Assembly: GCA_003996215.1 (NCBI GenBank)
Contig: QJPP01003534.1
Location: 41,956-105,955, forward strand
Direction: 5' to 3'
DNA from: Jaltomata sinuosa
Lineage: Eukaryota; Streptophyta; Magnoliopsida; Solanales; Solanaceae
Length of the DNA: 64,000 nucleotides
Position 1 is the first letter of the stretch, and every line of letters starts with the position of its first letter. The notes under the pieces were generated by a model. It was given only the letters and a program-made list of their open reading frames with translations, did no database searches and was not told the DNA's origin. Both the position numbers and the translations under genes were made by a program. Of the stretch, positions 1-10,290 are shown in pieces.

Positions 1-542
1 TGCTAGGCATAAGTAACCAACCTAGAGAAGTCCATCTCTTTAATCAGCATAGAAGTCTTGCACTCCTTGACTACATCATCTGACACACCAAATACAAACT
101 TGCTCATATGAGCTCTGGAGTCAGCTACTATCGCTGGAGCATACTTTGATAGCTGAGTGAACTTGAGTGCATAGTCCTTCATGCTCATGTCATCTTGCTT
201 CAGATTTATGAATTCCTGAACCTTGGCACCCTCGACTGGAGTGACACTCATAATCTCTATCACCTTCTAAATATCATCTAAAATCTCTTGGGGATCCTCT
301 TCCGACTTGGACCCATGAAACTCTGGAGGGTTCATCCATGTGAAATCCCAGATCCTAGATGAAACAGTGTTAATCTGAGGTAGAGCTGGTGCCGCAGCCT
401 ACTGATTGACTTGGGTGGTCATGGCCTGGGCAAGTACCTGGAAAGCAGCCCTGAATTTGGCATGTGTGACTTGCTCATTCAGGGGATCCGCTGGCGCTGC
501 TGGGGCTGGCTGATTCCTGGCATTATCTCTTCTGGGAGGCAT
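1..542 (-). pseudogene. Element A gag, N-terminal part (Ty3/Gypsy), partial
   Basis: This is the start of a retrotransposon capsid-type gag read leftward from an ATG at 542-540; the rest lies beyond the window start. The N-terminus begins MPPRR and continues with a Gln/Ala/Pro-rich stretch, as does the gag of element B at 24778. A second block at 263-3 carries the conserved gag pattern FTQLSKYAP and the segment SDDVVKECKT. Compared with B, about 50 residues between TPVE and the AKVQEF block are absent, which removes the WYQQW core, and the frame between the two blocks is interrupted. It is a broken copy. The family match to B is clear; assignment to the Tekay-like chromovirus group follows from B. 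Confidence 0.85.
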
Positions 543-749
543 TTTTCTGAAATGCGAAGAGCATGGGTTAGAACAAAAGGAAATTTAAATAGAGTTTATA
601 CACTATAGCACAAACTAGAAAAGGAAGAAAGGGAAGTTGTTCCTAATAATATCTCATAGCTCCTCCCCTATAAGTGTGGCGCACTTCACACCCATGAAGA
701 AGGCTCTACTTGACGCAGATCAGACACCCTAGGACTCTTAAACCTGATG

Positions 750-761
750 CTCTGATACTAA
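750..761 (-). other. Primer-binding site of element A
   Basis: Read on the minus strand, the 12 bases next to the LTR end are TAGTATCAGAGC, one base from TGGTATCAGAGC, the complement of the 3' end of initiator-Met tRNA. It sits 3 bases from the LTR end (765), the usual position. This fixes element A as minus-strand, with its 5' LTR to the right. Confidence 0.85.
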
Positions 762-764
762 GTT

Positions 765-2844
765 TGTCAAACCCCGAGGCTACCCCCTGGACGAAACACG
801 GTGCTTAGTGTCACAAGTGACCCTAAGCTAACCCATGGCATGGCATATCTATACAAGTTCAAATTTGAAAATATGTACTATGCAGAAGCTTAAGACCATT
901 TAACAACTGAAATAGGGAAGGACCCGAATATCTGAATACTTGAATTAAATATAAATAGTATAGTGCTGACTGAAAACAACACCAATAACTGTTGAAATTT
1001 AGTGTATGTCTGAAAGCCTCTAACTGATTTAAGTTGCTGGGACATGCCCCCAGCTAACTCTAATAATACTGAAAACTGAAGGATAAAGACTGAGAGTAAA
1101 GCATGTCTAATGTCCTCGAACTAGGAGGACTCACCAATAAATCTGCTGAGTACAGAATGGAAGTCAACTAAGCATGGTCTGGATGCTGAGCGCCTGAACC
1201 TACATCATAAAATGATGTAGCACAAAAGTATGCGTCAGTACTTTGAATGTACTGAGCATGCAGGATATGTACTAAGCTGGGCAGTAAAGAACTAAACATA
1301 GAAATAGGTACACTGAAATATAACTGAAAATTGAACTGAATACAATGCCCAAGTACAATTCATGAATATAACATGCTGAACTGAATACTGAAATAAATGC
1401 TGAGTACATGGTCAATGCACCATAAATCTGATTGTGGGAGATACTATTAACCGATATACCCCAAGTTGAGCTAACTATGGACCCAACCTGTAACCCTGGA
1501 TAAGAGGGTGTCCATACCTTGCCAAGGGTACAAACAAATCTGACGTGGATCCACTAAATGATGTCCACAAGGGACAAGGGTGTCAAGCCTAATCTGATGG
1601 ATGACCCCTTTAGAACCTACGGTGGCACCGTAGTTCTGGAACTCAGGGATTGCTACTAAAGGTTTTAGCTTAAAGATGATGGGTAAGCCTTCATCCCTTA
1701 GTTCGCTTAGTGCTAAGTCTACTCCGACCTGAACTTACACTAACATGCAACTATAACACTGGATAGCTCAAAATACTGATAAAATCTGAGAATGCACATA
1801 AACATACTGAAGGTTATGACATTGAAATTCTAAAGCATGATTATCTGAATAACCTTCCTAGCAAGCCTAATTTATAAAGTACTGAACATTTGATAGACCA
1901 GGGTTCTGAATTCTATACGTGAACTATAATAATTCTCCAAGAAACATGAACTAAGCATCATATAAATTATAACATCTGAATAGTAAAGAGAACTCTAAGG
2001 TTTATGAACCCTAGTCTAATCAATCATGGAGAACTGAAGGAACTGGTTGAGGTTTAGGGACCTAGTGGGTGAAAGGAACCCACTAGTGAAATCCCACATA
2101 CCTGGTGAAGAAAATCCCTGCAAGAAACTGAAGTTGAAGCTTGGAGGAGAGAACCCTAGGCCTGTAAAATTGGAGAAGACGCTTCTTTTCTGTTTTAGAA
2201 TTTAACTTAGAGAATCTGACTTGTTTTTCGGGATTAGACTTAATAAAATAACCCTAAGGCTATTTATATTCGGAGCTAAAATAGAAAGGAAAGGTCCAAA
2301 ATACATTTGAGACTTAAATTAAAAACTTCTGGAAAAAGTCGACTTCAGAAATCACGGATGGATTCCACAAGTCGTAGACTGAACAACGGCTTGTGGTTTC
2401 CACTCGTGGTTCCTGTCCCTAGAGTCAGGATAAAGATGACTTTCTATAAGTCAACAGTACGGGCCATAGAATGAACTACGGTCCGTAGGACGCAGTCGTG
2501 ATTCTAGGCTCAGTATTCAAGCTGCAAAAGGAGTTCTACGGGTCGACAGGACAGACCGTAGAACAAACTACGGTCCGTAGACCCAATCCATAATATTCAG
2601 GGAAACTGTCAGCCCTCTGATCAAGTTCCATGAGTTTACAGGATGGACCGTGGTTTTAACCACGGTCCGTAGAACCAACTCGTGGTTCTCAGAACAGAGA
2701 CTGAACCTACAGGTGTAAACCATGAGTTCATTCCACAAACCATGGTTCAAACCACGGTCCGTGGTTTGGACCCATAATTCCTAGAAGTTCAAAATTTAAT
2801 AAGTTTCTGAGTTTGAAAGCTAGATAGAATTCCGGGGTATTACA
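765..2844 (-). repeat. Element A 5' LTR (about 2.1 kb)
   Basis: The LTR begins on the minus strand with TGTAATACCCC at 2844 and ends with TGACA at 765, beside the PBS. It is homologous along its length to the two LTRs of element B (16315-18424 and 24982-27076), sharing the GGGACATGCCCCCAGC block (near 1040), the block describing a TTTAGAACCTACGGTGG segment (near 1610) and the palindrome-rich U3 region. The partner 3' LTR lies outside the window, so no TSD can be tested. Confidence 0.9.
2340..2775. repeat. Palindrome-rich array in the U3 region of LTR A
   Basis: Short near-perfect palindromes recur here, for example CTACGGTCCGTAG (near 2475 and 2570), CCACGGTCCGTAG (near 2660) and CCACGGTCCGTGG (near 2752). 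The equivalent interval in element B carries CACGACTCGTGG versions instead. The spacing is irregular, about 50-100 bases. No coding function is supported: short ORFs over this array are by-products of its repetition. Confidence 0.8.
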
Positions 2845-3095
2845 GGTGTAGTGGTCATTCTTCGCATTCTTAAGAGGACTATTATGTTTGCGAAGAGGCA
2901 GATGTCTTGGTCTTTGCAATTGCAACCAGAGGATTGCGTTCACGTATGGTTAGTGTTCAGACCGAGTTTAGGGTTCTTTATTGTGATTGCAATAAGACCT
3001 TTGCAATCGTGAGTGATATGTATCAGGTTAGGTCGCGTTCACAAAGAGATAGGACACTTGGATAGAATTTAATTTCCAATTTCAAATTTAAGCTT
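2845..3095. other. Unassigned interval between LTR A and the SINE
   Basis: About 250 bases without an ORF of note. It holds imperfect inverted words such as TTCGCATT and TTTGCGAAG, in the style of LTR U3 regions. It could be an upstream part of old LTR Q, separated from the rest by the SINE and the plastid insert, but no paralogue in the window confirms this. Confidence 0.35.
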
Positions 3096-3292
3096 TATTT
3101 TTTATTTTTGGTCAAAAAAGACCACACCCAAGTTTCATAGCTTTTGGTTTGCTATCCCGATCATGATTTTTCTACCCTAAGATGGAAAGGTACTTCCTTT
3201 TTAGGCTAATTGTGGGTGAGAAAGATTCGAACCCTCGACACTGTGGTTTATAGCCATATGCTCAAATACTCTGAGCTATAGGCCCCACCCCA
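3096..3292 (-). mobile_element. tRNA-derived SINE, about 200 bp
   Basis: Read on the minus strand from about 3292, the sequence starts with a tRNA-like head: an A-box-like TAGCTCAGAGTATTTGAGC (3278-3260) and a B-box-like GGGTTCGAATC (3232-3222), with a D arm, a T arm and a partly paired anticodon arm that can be folded by eye. It then runs through an unrelated body and ends in an A-rich tail (AAAAATAAAAAATA, about 3110-3096). This head-body-tail plan with internal pol III boxes is that of plant SINEs. The acceptor stem is degraded and the loop would read ATA, so it is not a working tRNA gene. No clear TSD was seen. Family (a Solanaceae SolS type is possible) is not established. Confidence 0.75.
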
Positions 3293-3489
3293 TCTCCACT
3301 GGATCTATTCCCGGGAGTACCCTTAAAAAAAGAACCTTTCCTTCCTCAATAAGGGTGCATTCCAAGGTGTGAAGTGGGAGAGAAGGGATGTCATAATTGG
3401 GGTTTTGAATGAAATGACCTTTTGATTTTTCATTTTTTTATTTTCATATTGAAAAATTAATTAGAATGAGAGGTGTTAAGCTTTTTATC
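3293..3489 (-). other. Plastid-like spacer next to rrn5 (NUPT part 1)
   Basis: This AT-rich interval lies directly beyond the 3' end of the rrn5 fragment on the same strand. It contains the GATAAAAAGCTTAACACCTC segment (3489-3470) that I recall following rrn5 in plastid genomes, so it looks like the rrn5-trnR spacer. The spacer identity is from memory; the part nearest the SINE (3293-3350) is less certain. Confidence 0.55.
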
Positions 3490-3524
3490 ATCCTAGTGTT
3501 GAGCTAATTTTTTGCAAGGCCTCC
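3490..3524 (-). pseudogene. rrn5: Plastid 5S rRNA 3'-end fragment (NUPT part 2)
   Basis: On the minus strand the bases match the 3' end of plastid 5S rRNA: a GGAGGCCTTGC..AAAAATTAGCTCAACACTAGGAT series, with several substitutions relative to the plastid sequence I recall. Only about 35 bases remain. It stops abruptly at a join to 16S rRNA sequence. This is a non-functional nuclear copy. Confidence 0.7.
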
Positions 3525-3740
3525 TGTGTCCATGTTCCCGAAGGCACCCCTCTCTTTGAAGAGGATTCGCGGCATATCAAGCCCTGTAAGGTTCTTTGCT
3601 TTGCATCAAATTAAACCATATGCTCCACTTCTTGTGCGGGACCCTATCAATTACTTTGAGTTTCATTCTTGCAAATGTACTCCCACGTGAGATACTTAAT
3701 GCGTTGGCTACAACACTGCATGGGTTGATACGCACATCGC
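3522..3740 (-). pseudogene. rrn16: Plastid 16S rRNA fragment (NUPT part 3)
   Basis: On the minus strand this covers the region around the universal 16S motif AAACTCAAAGTAATTGATAG (normally AAACTCAAAGGAATTGACGG, the 907-926 site), followed by the GATATGCCGCGAATCCTCTT hairpin region typical of plastid 16S. Changes at invariant positions show it is no longer a working rRNA. A bacterial or mitochondrial origin is less likely, because the hairpin after the universal site is the plastid version. A 68-residue ORF over it is spurious. Confidence 0.88.
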
Positions 3741-3839
3741 TAGCAAAGTAGTACCGTGAGGGAAGGGTGAAAAGAACCCCCATCAGGGAGTGAAATATAA
3801 CATGAAACCATAATATTCCAAACAGTGGGAGGAGCTCAG
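3740..3839 (+). pseudogene. rrn23: Plastid 23S rRNA fragment (NUPT part 4)
   Basis: On the plus strand the segment reads GTAGTACCGTGAGGGAAGGG then TGAAAAGAACCCCCATCAGG and the GTGGGAGGAGC block, which is the conserved domain I part of plastid-type 23S rRNA. It is in the opposite orientation to the adjoining 16S and 5S pieces. Several substitutions (for instance ATATAACATGAAACCAT) mark it as decayed. The two pieces meet near 3740 at a short shared TAG. Confidence 0.85.
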
Positions 3840-3854
3840 ATTAAGGATATTTTT

Positions 3855-4700
3855 GAAGGGTTTACGGGAATTCCTTGTAGGGGTAAGTTGCAAACCTTCC
3901 TTTTGGTAAATCCTCAATGATTCCCCATTTATTCCATCAAATTATCGCATTTTGGAAATGGATTTTTGGTCTTCTTTCCCAAAACTAAAGAGAGTGTAAA
4001 TTAATTATTTGAGTTACAATTTAAGCTCTACTTTTAGTGAAATTTCATATTTGAGTTTCTTATCTTATGGGTAAAACAATTTTGAAAGAATTTTCTTATT
4101 TTGTCGCTGGATTCTGAGGCTTGATTTTTAACCCAGGTTTGACTCAAACTTGTTATGCTATGATATAGATATCAATAGACTCGTATTCATGTATAGAGTA
4201 TATTTTTAATAGATTGGGAGGTTCCAAGGCTACTCAGAAGGGGAAAGCTATATTGTGATCGTTGGTGGCTTGAGGTTTGGCTTCGAGGTAATTTATGATT
4301 TACTCTTCTTCAAACTTAGCTTGGGTAAGAACTTATCATGTTATTGGGTGGGAGAATTGTCGGTTTAAAGTGATTAATAAAATGAATTGATATTATCATG
4401 CTTGAATTGGGATTTATACTAATGAATGACTTCAGACTTAGAAAGATTGATCTGTATATTGTATTTTTAGGTTGTTTCATACTTTATTTTACATATGAGG
4501 ATTGGATGGGCATGATATAGAAAGTAAATAAAATAAAAGAGAAGGTGTGGCCTATGGGTATGATTGAGAAACTTTGTTGATATTGAGGCTCTTATCCTGT
4601 TACATGAATTGAGAAATACATGTATCTATATTAGTTTCATTTAAATTTATTTTATTGTTGTGACCACACATTCACATTCATACTCATGGATCACTAGTAC
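3855..4700 (+). repeat. Old LTR Q, left fragment
   Basis: This interval is a diverged relative of the P LTR. It shares in order the AAGGGGAAAGCT block (near 4237), a GGCTTCGAGGTAATTTATG block (near 4280) and a GATATTGAGGCTCTTATCCTG block (near 4580), with lower identity than the two P LTRs show to each other. The matching right part resumes at 58174. P therefore sits inside Q. The left boundary abuts the plastid insert and is approximate. No coding sequence is present. Confidence 0.65.
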
Positions 4701-4701
4701 A

Positions 4702-5840
4702 AGTAACAACCCTTATATCGAATTTTAGATTTTTAAGCATTTTGACAATTTTAGCCCTCCATGTAGTTGTATTATGGTATGTGGTATCTGCAGGAGTGGG
4801 TGACACGATTCTAAGGTGTTTAGTTGGTATATATGCGTGTTTTTCATTTTGAAAGGTTTTGACGTTGATATGATGGTCTTTGGTCAATATTTGAAGGTTT
4901 TGATATCGTATGAGTCAGTTCCCTTAGTTTTGAAATGCCATTTTGGGCAGAAGCATTGTTGATTCGATTTCTGAGGCACTCAGATGCATTTTGAGTGGTT
5001 GGTTGGAAGGTTAAAAGTTTAGCATAATATTGATTTTGGTCAATATTCATTGGAAATAACCTCCGTTGGTAAATCAGACGATTCCACTGAGTTTGGAATG
5101 TTGATTTTAGTCTAGTAGCATAGTTTGTTTGTATTTGTGGGACTTTAGGTGTGTTTCGAGGGTCGATTCCAAGTTTAGGAGGTTGTTGAGGTTGCTGGTG
5201 TATGGCGCAATGCTCCTGCATTCTAGGCTCCACTCTTGCGAAGCCACACTGGTGAGTGGCTCTTAAATTTGAACTCCTTAAGCTTTTTGTAAATTAATTT
5301 TTCAATAAAATTCCATTTTTCCCCATGTGGGCTTGGGGTTAAATTTTGGGTTGACTTTTTTTATCTGGATTAGAACCTATCAATATGGGTATCGTTGGAT
5401 ACGTGTTTATGTATAGAACATATTAGTGATAGATTGGGTGCGTTTGAAATCCATTCAAAAAGGGAAAGCTCATGTGTAATCAAGTAAAGACTTGATTTTC
5501 GACTTTGAGGTAGGTTATGGATTAACTTTCTTCAGGGACTTATCATATAAAGCATGATATAAGTGGAATGAATTTGTCGATTTGAGTACTAAATGGGACG
5601 AATTATCATTGTGATGCCTAAATTGGGGCTTATATTGTTTTGGGTGGCAAGGAACTTAGATTCCTGGCTTGATATTGAGGCTAGTAGCCTGTGTTCATGG
5701 ATTGGTTATGATTCTGAGATTTTTGACCTATCTGTTGTATCTGGCTTCATTTTATTTTAATTTTGTGTTCATGCATATTCATTCATCTCATGGTACATAA
5801 AAACTATGGATTGAAGGAAACACATGATTCTGGTATCAGT
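4702..5840 (+). repeat. Element P 5' LTR, internally deleted and 3'-truncated
   Basis: The start AGTAACAACCCTTATATC aligns to TGTAACAACTATTATATC at 55743, the 3' LTR start, so the terminal T has changed. The copies stay alignable to about 5835 (AAACACATGATT, equal to about 57357). The last 0.8 kb of the LTR is missing, as is about 0.45 kb in the middle, and no PBS can be found before gag. The 5' promoter and tRNA-primer region of P is therefore lost. Confidence 0.8.
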
Positions 5841-5909
5841 ATCAGTCTTGGTTATTGTGTGACTTGTTCATATCTCGAGTTCTAAACCTATGTTTCATTC
5901 TCTCAACAG

Positions 5910-6938
5910 ATAGTGAGGACGAGATCAACTGCTACAGATGATGGTGTGCCTACACCCACTGCTAGGGCTCTATCCAAGGGATAAGACATGGGTCAAGGCC
6001 ATAGCAGAGGCAGTGCAAGGGGTGCATCACCAACTAGGGGACGTGCCAGGGCGACATCCCCTGAGCTGGAGGTTAAGTTTGAGGATGAGGCTTATCAGCT
6101 AGAGGATGTGGACCAGCTCAGGTTCAATAGGGCTTTGTAGCCACCCAATATTGCAAGATACTATGGTTCAGATCTTGATCTTCTTAGAGAGTATGTCTCA
6201 GAGAAGAGATCTTCTTGTAACTACTTATGGATCACATACTAGAGATGGGGTTTAGACTCTAGAGAGAGTACCAGTTCAGGGTTTTCAGACTCCTAGGCAT
6301 AGCCTAGTGCTGTTGTGTCTCCCTTTATTGATGCTTAACTGATCAAAGTTATTGCTCCATTGGTTGTGGCTAGGCCGGTGATGATAGTTGATGAACAAAA
6401 GATGTTTAACATATTTGTAAGATAGGGTCCTCCCAAGTTCACTAGTGCGCTTAGGGAGGATGCGTATGAGTTATTGGTCAGTTTCCAGGAGAGGTTGCAT
6501 AACCTTGGTTTGATTGAGTCTCATGGTGTGGATTAAATGACCTTTTAGATGGTACAGGCAGCAAAGCAGTGGTGGAGGTCTTTTCTTGGTTGTATGTTAG
6601 TAGGTTTGCCTCCTATAACATGGATACAGTTCTCTAAGGCTTTCCTAGGGAAGCATGTACCTCGCAGTTTGAGGGAGAGTTTTAGAGATGAGTTAGATGT
6701 CTTAGAGCAGGGTACCGTGATTGTTACCGAGTATGAGACTAGGTTTCTGCCCTGTCTAGGCATGCCTTGATGAGTATTCCATCAGAGGAGGAGCGGATTA
6801 GAAAGTTTTTGAAGGGATTGACTACTCCACTTCATTTGGCTACAGTGTAGTTAGTGACTATGGGGTTACCTTTCAGCAGATAGTGGATCATTCTAGGAGT
6901 ACTGAGGGCATTCTTTGTGATTCCTATAGGGGTGGTGG
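5910..6938 (+). pseudogene. Element P gag, first part
   Basis: Gag would start at 5910, where the family start ATGGTGAGGACG reads ATAGTGAGGACG, so the initiator is lost. The N-terminus VRTRSTATDDGVPTP resembles the MVRTRSS start of elements Z and W. The gag core is visible at 6440-6760: KFTSALREDAYELL, then WWRSFL, then the TVTEYETRF-like motif near 6727. Several in-frame stops and frameshifts are present. The reading ends at 6938, in an Arg/Gly-rich stretch, at the insertion of element R, and continues at 14465. Capsid-type function is inferred from the family. Confidence 0.82.
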
Positions 6939-8350
6939 TTTCACGACCCAGACTGTTGTGAGTGACACCCACCAAAACCCCCCGGGTGAGCAGACCAATA
7001 CCGGCCCAACACTTAGCAAAATCTAATAGCTCAAAACCAATTTGCATAAATAAACTAACATTCAACGTCTCAAAATACTAAATAATAGAAATCTGCGGAA
7101 AAGCCTCCATAGAACCTGAAGGTCATCATACCAAAACATCTATGAAGTCTTGAATACGGGAATGCAACCCCAAAAATAAAATAGAGTTTAAGACAGAAAT
7201 AAGTGGGCTACAACTAAAAGAAGAAAATAAGGTAGCTCGACCGAAGCAGCTCACCCTTGAGATCTGAAACTGCTGAGACTACAAGTGAGGTCGCCTGTCA
7301 GCCGCCGAAAGATTGCCTGTACTCACCAAAAGAAAAGCAAGTGCAGAATCAGTACACAACCACCGTGTACTAGTAGGATAGTCAGCCAGCTCCAATAAAA
7401 AAGATATGAACAGTAAACCAACACTGAGTAAAGTGGAGTAGACATGTAAACAAGCCAACAGTACAACTAGACTACCAGTCTCTTCCTTAGCCTTTAACCA
7501 CATGAAACAAACTAACAACCATTGATAACACTAAATGACAATAACATATATCCTTTCCACCTAGTACAGACCCATCAAGGATCCCCCTAACACTACGTAA
7601 GTGTTACATGCAACCCTGGTCTACACCAAGACCAACCTCACATTTAAATACAATTACCCGGCCTCTCATTGACCATATGCAATAATAATAATTTAAGAAT
7701 ACAAACCGGTCCACTCATGGAACCATCATCAGGATACAATCAATGCAATAAATCAAACCCGTACTAGGCGTGGTACCCGAGCCAACTGATATTTATATAT
7801 ATAACTCGTACAAGGCGTGGTACCTGAGCCAACCGATATTATTCTCGTATCATGTGTGGTACCCAAGCAAACCAATATGTAACCTATACCAGGTATGGTA
7901 CCCGAGACAACTTAATGTCACACAATCCAACAGTCAATAAACAATGAACAAAACACACTTGTAAACCAACAAGCAACAACACCTAGTTCATTTCACATGA
8001 CTGATGACAGGACAATTAGACTTTCATAAACCATGTCCTAAACATGCAACTCATACAATACTAAGCATTAATACATGAACACACATTGCACATTGGGAAA
8101 CAATAACCATCACCCACCTCGAAGTACTCAAAAGCTCTATTAACCCGGAGCCTTCCCATTTTCTGAAGCTCTTGCTTGTTCTTGGTCTAAAAATCATTAC
8201 AAGATACTAAAATCAGTCCACATGGCCTACTAGTTACTCAGATTATGCAAAATCCCAAACTCCAGGACAAACTATGATCATTCCACCCATTCTCGGGCTT
8301 TCCCACCATTAATACACCTAAGTCTACCATTTTTATGGATACATTTAGAC
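6939..8350 (-). repeat. Element R 3' LTR, truncated
   Basis: It aligns with 12206 to about 13640 in the 5' LTR, then switches abruptly near 8345-8360 to integrase coding sequence. It contains four degenerate copies of a GGCGTGGTACCCGAGCCAAC unit (about 7765-7915) and only a short TA run (7789-7802). The 79-residue ORF on this strand (7518-7279) is LTR sequence, not a gene. Confidence 0.88.
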
Positions 8351-10290
8351 ACTTGGACACAAAATTAGCTATGTCCCTTTTCATCCTAGGCCACCAGCAA
8401 AGTTACCTGAAATCTCTGTACATCTTGGTTACACCGGGATGAATCGAATACCGCGAACCATGAGCCTATGCTAATACTTTCTAAATTATGTCATCAACCC
8501 GAGGAAAATAAATCCTCCCCCTTAAATTCATCACTCTGCCAGAGTACAATGTGGCATCCCGGGACTCTCCGGATATTACCTTGCTTCGAAGCTTGTTCAG
8601 GTGTGAATCCTAAAACTGTTTGGCCTTTATCTCTTCTATGAATGTGGATTGGACCTCAATATTGGCCAACACCCCACCCTGTTCTGAGATACCCAAGTGC
8701 ATGAACTTAGATGCCAAAGCCTGAATCTCCCTTGCTAATAGTCATTTGGACACCCCCAAACAAGCCAAACTGCCCATGCTGATGGTCTTCCAATAACGTC
8801 ATCTACCTTCTCTGCCTCAGATTCAAGTCATTCTGACTAAAAACATATTGCAGACTGCGATGATCAGTGAACACCTCACACTTGACATAATAGAGATAGT
8901 GTCTCTAAATTTTGAGTGCAAACACCACCGTTGCCAACTCCAAGTCGTGGGTTGGATATTTTTTCTCATGAAACGTCAACTGCCTAGAAGCATAAGCTAT
9001 CACATTCCTGTCCTGCATTAACACAACACCCAAATCCGAATGTGAAGCAGCACAATATACAACGAAATCTTTACCTTCAACCAGCAAGTATAGAATGAGA
9101 GCCTTGGTAAGAAGTGTCTTGAGCTTTCGGCAGCTCTCCTCACACTTGTCAGACCACAAAAATGGTACCTCTTTCTGAGTCAACGTTGTCAAGTAAGTAG
9201 AAATGGATGCAAAATCCTTGACAAATCTAAGGTAGTACCCTAGAAGCCCCACAAAACTCCTCACCTCAGTCATAGAGCTAGGTCGGACCCAACTCTTAAT
9301 GCCTCAATTTTCTGGGGATCCACCATCACCTCTTTTTCTGACACTACATGCCCAAGGAAAGAGACTGAAGTTAACCAAAATTCACACTTAGAAAATTCCA
9401 CATATAGCTTCTGGTGCCTCAAAACATCCAACACAATATGGAGATGCTCAACATGCTCCTTCCTACTCTTGGAGTATATTACGATGTCATCTATAAACAT
9501 AATGACGAATGAATCCAGATAATCTTTGAATACCCCATTCATTAAACTCATGAATGCTGCCGGTGCATTGGTCAACCCAAATTACATCACTAGGAACTCA
9601 TAATGCCCATATCGAGTCTGAAAAGTGGTCTTAGAGATGTCCGTGGGCCTAATCTTTAACTGATGGTACCCTGACCTTAAGTCAATTTTCGAAAACACAA
9701 ATGCACCGTATAGTTGGTCAAAGAGATCATCTATACGGGGTAAAAGGTACTTGTTCTAGATGGTAACCTTGTTCAATTTTCTGTAGTCTATGTACATCCG
9801 CATACTAGCATCCTTGTTTTTCACAAACAAGACTGGAGAACCCCAAGGTGAAGCACTGGGATGGATAAAACCCTTATCTAAGAGTTATTGATACTGAGTC
9901 TTAAGTTCCCTCAACTCTTCCAGAGCCATACGATATGGAGGGATGTAAATTGGGCGAGTTCTCGACTCCAAGTCTATGCAAAAATTAATATCTCTATCCA
10001 AAGGCATACCAGGCAGGTCCACCGGAAACACCTCCTGAAACTCCGAAACAACTAGAACTGACTCAATCGATGGGTACTCCACACTATTATCCCGGAGATA
10101 AGTCAAGAAGGACAAACAACCTCTCCCCACTAACTTCCTAGCCCGGACAAATGATATGATCTTAGTTTGCCTAGGTTTGTACACCCCTTCCCACTCTAGC
10201 CTATTCTTACCCGGAATTTCTAGAGCCACAATCTTAGTATCACAATTCAATACTGCATGATAAGGAGACAACTAGGTCATGCCCAAAATA
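8351..10290 (-). pseudogene. Element R pol: RT, RNase H, start of INT
   Basis: Reading leftward: the PR-RT linker and RT N-terminus (10271-9885, with PIYIPPYRMALEEL), RT palm with FIDDIVIYS at about 9500-9475, the FLGHVVS region, RNase H (9273-8905) with IAYASRQL and THDLEL, then the INT zinc-finger region (HPGVTK-type words near 8440-8400). The first RNase H catalytic Asp is changed: the usual YCDAS reads YCAAS. Frameshifts and stops separate the blocks. The INT core is absent because of the deletion at about 8350. Domain order is that of Ty3/Gypsy. Confidence 0.9.

Noticed and set aside
3222..3292. Possible working tRNA gene
   Set aside because: The acceptor stem does not pair well, the anticodon loop is atypical and the sequence continues into a SINE body with an A-rich tail.
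3577..3783. 68-residue minus-strand ORF
   Set aside because: It lies across plastid 16S and 23S rRNA fragments in opposite orientations, so it cannot be a real protein gene.
4684..5233. Minus-strand ORFs of 67 and 129 residues
   Set aside because: They are antisense to the P 5' LTR, and the homologous stretch of the 3' LTR (55743-56230) does not keep them open.
6545..6763. 72-residue minus-strand ORF
   Set aside because: It is the complement of the P gag core, whose plus-strand frame has the conserved motifs.
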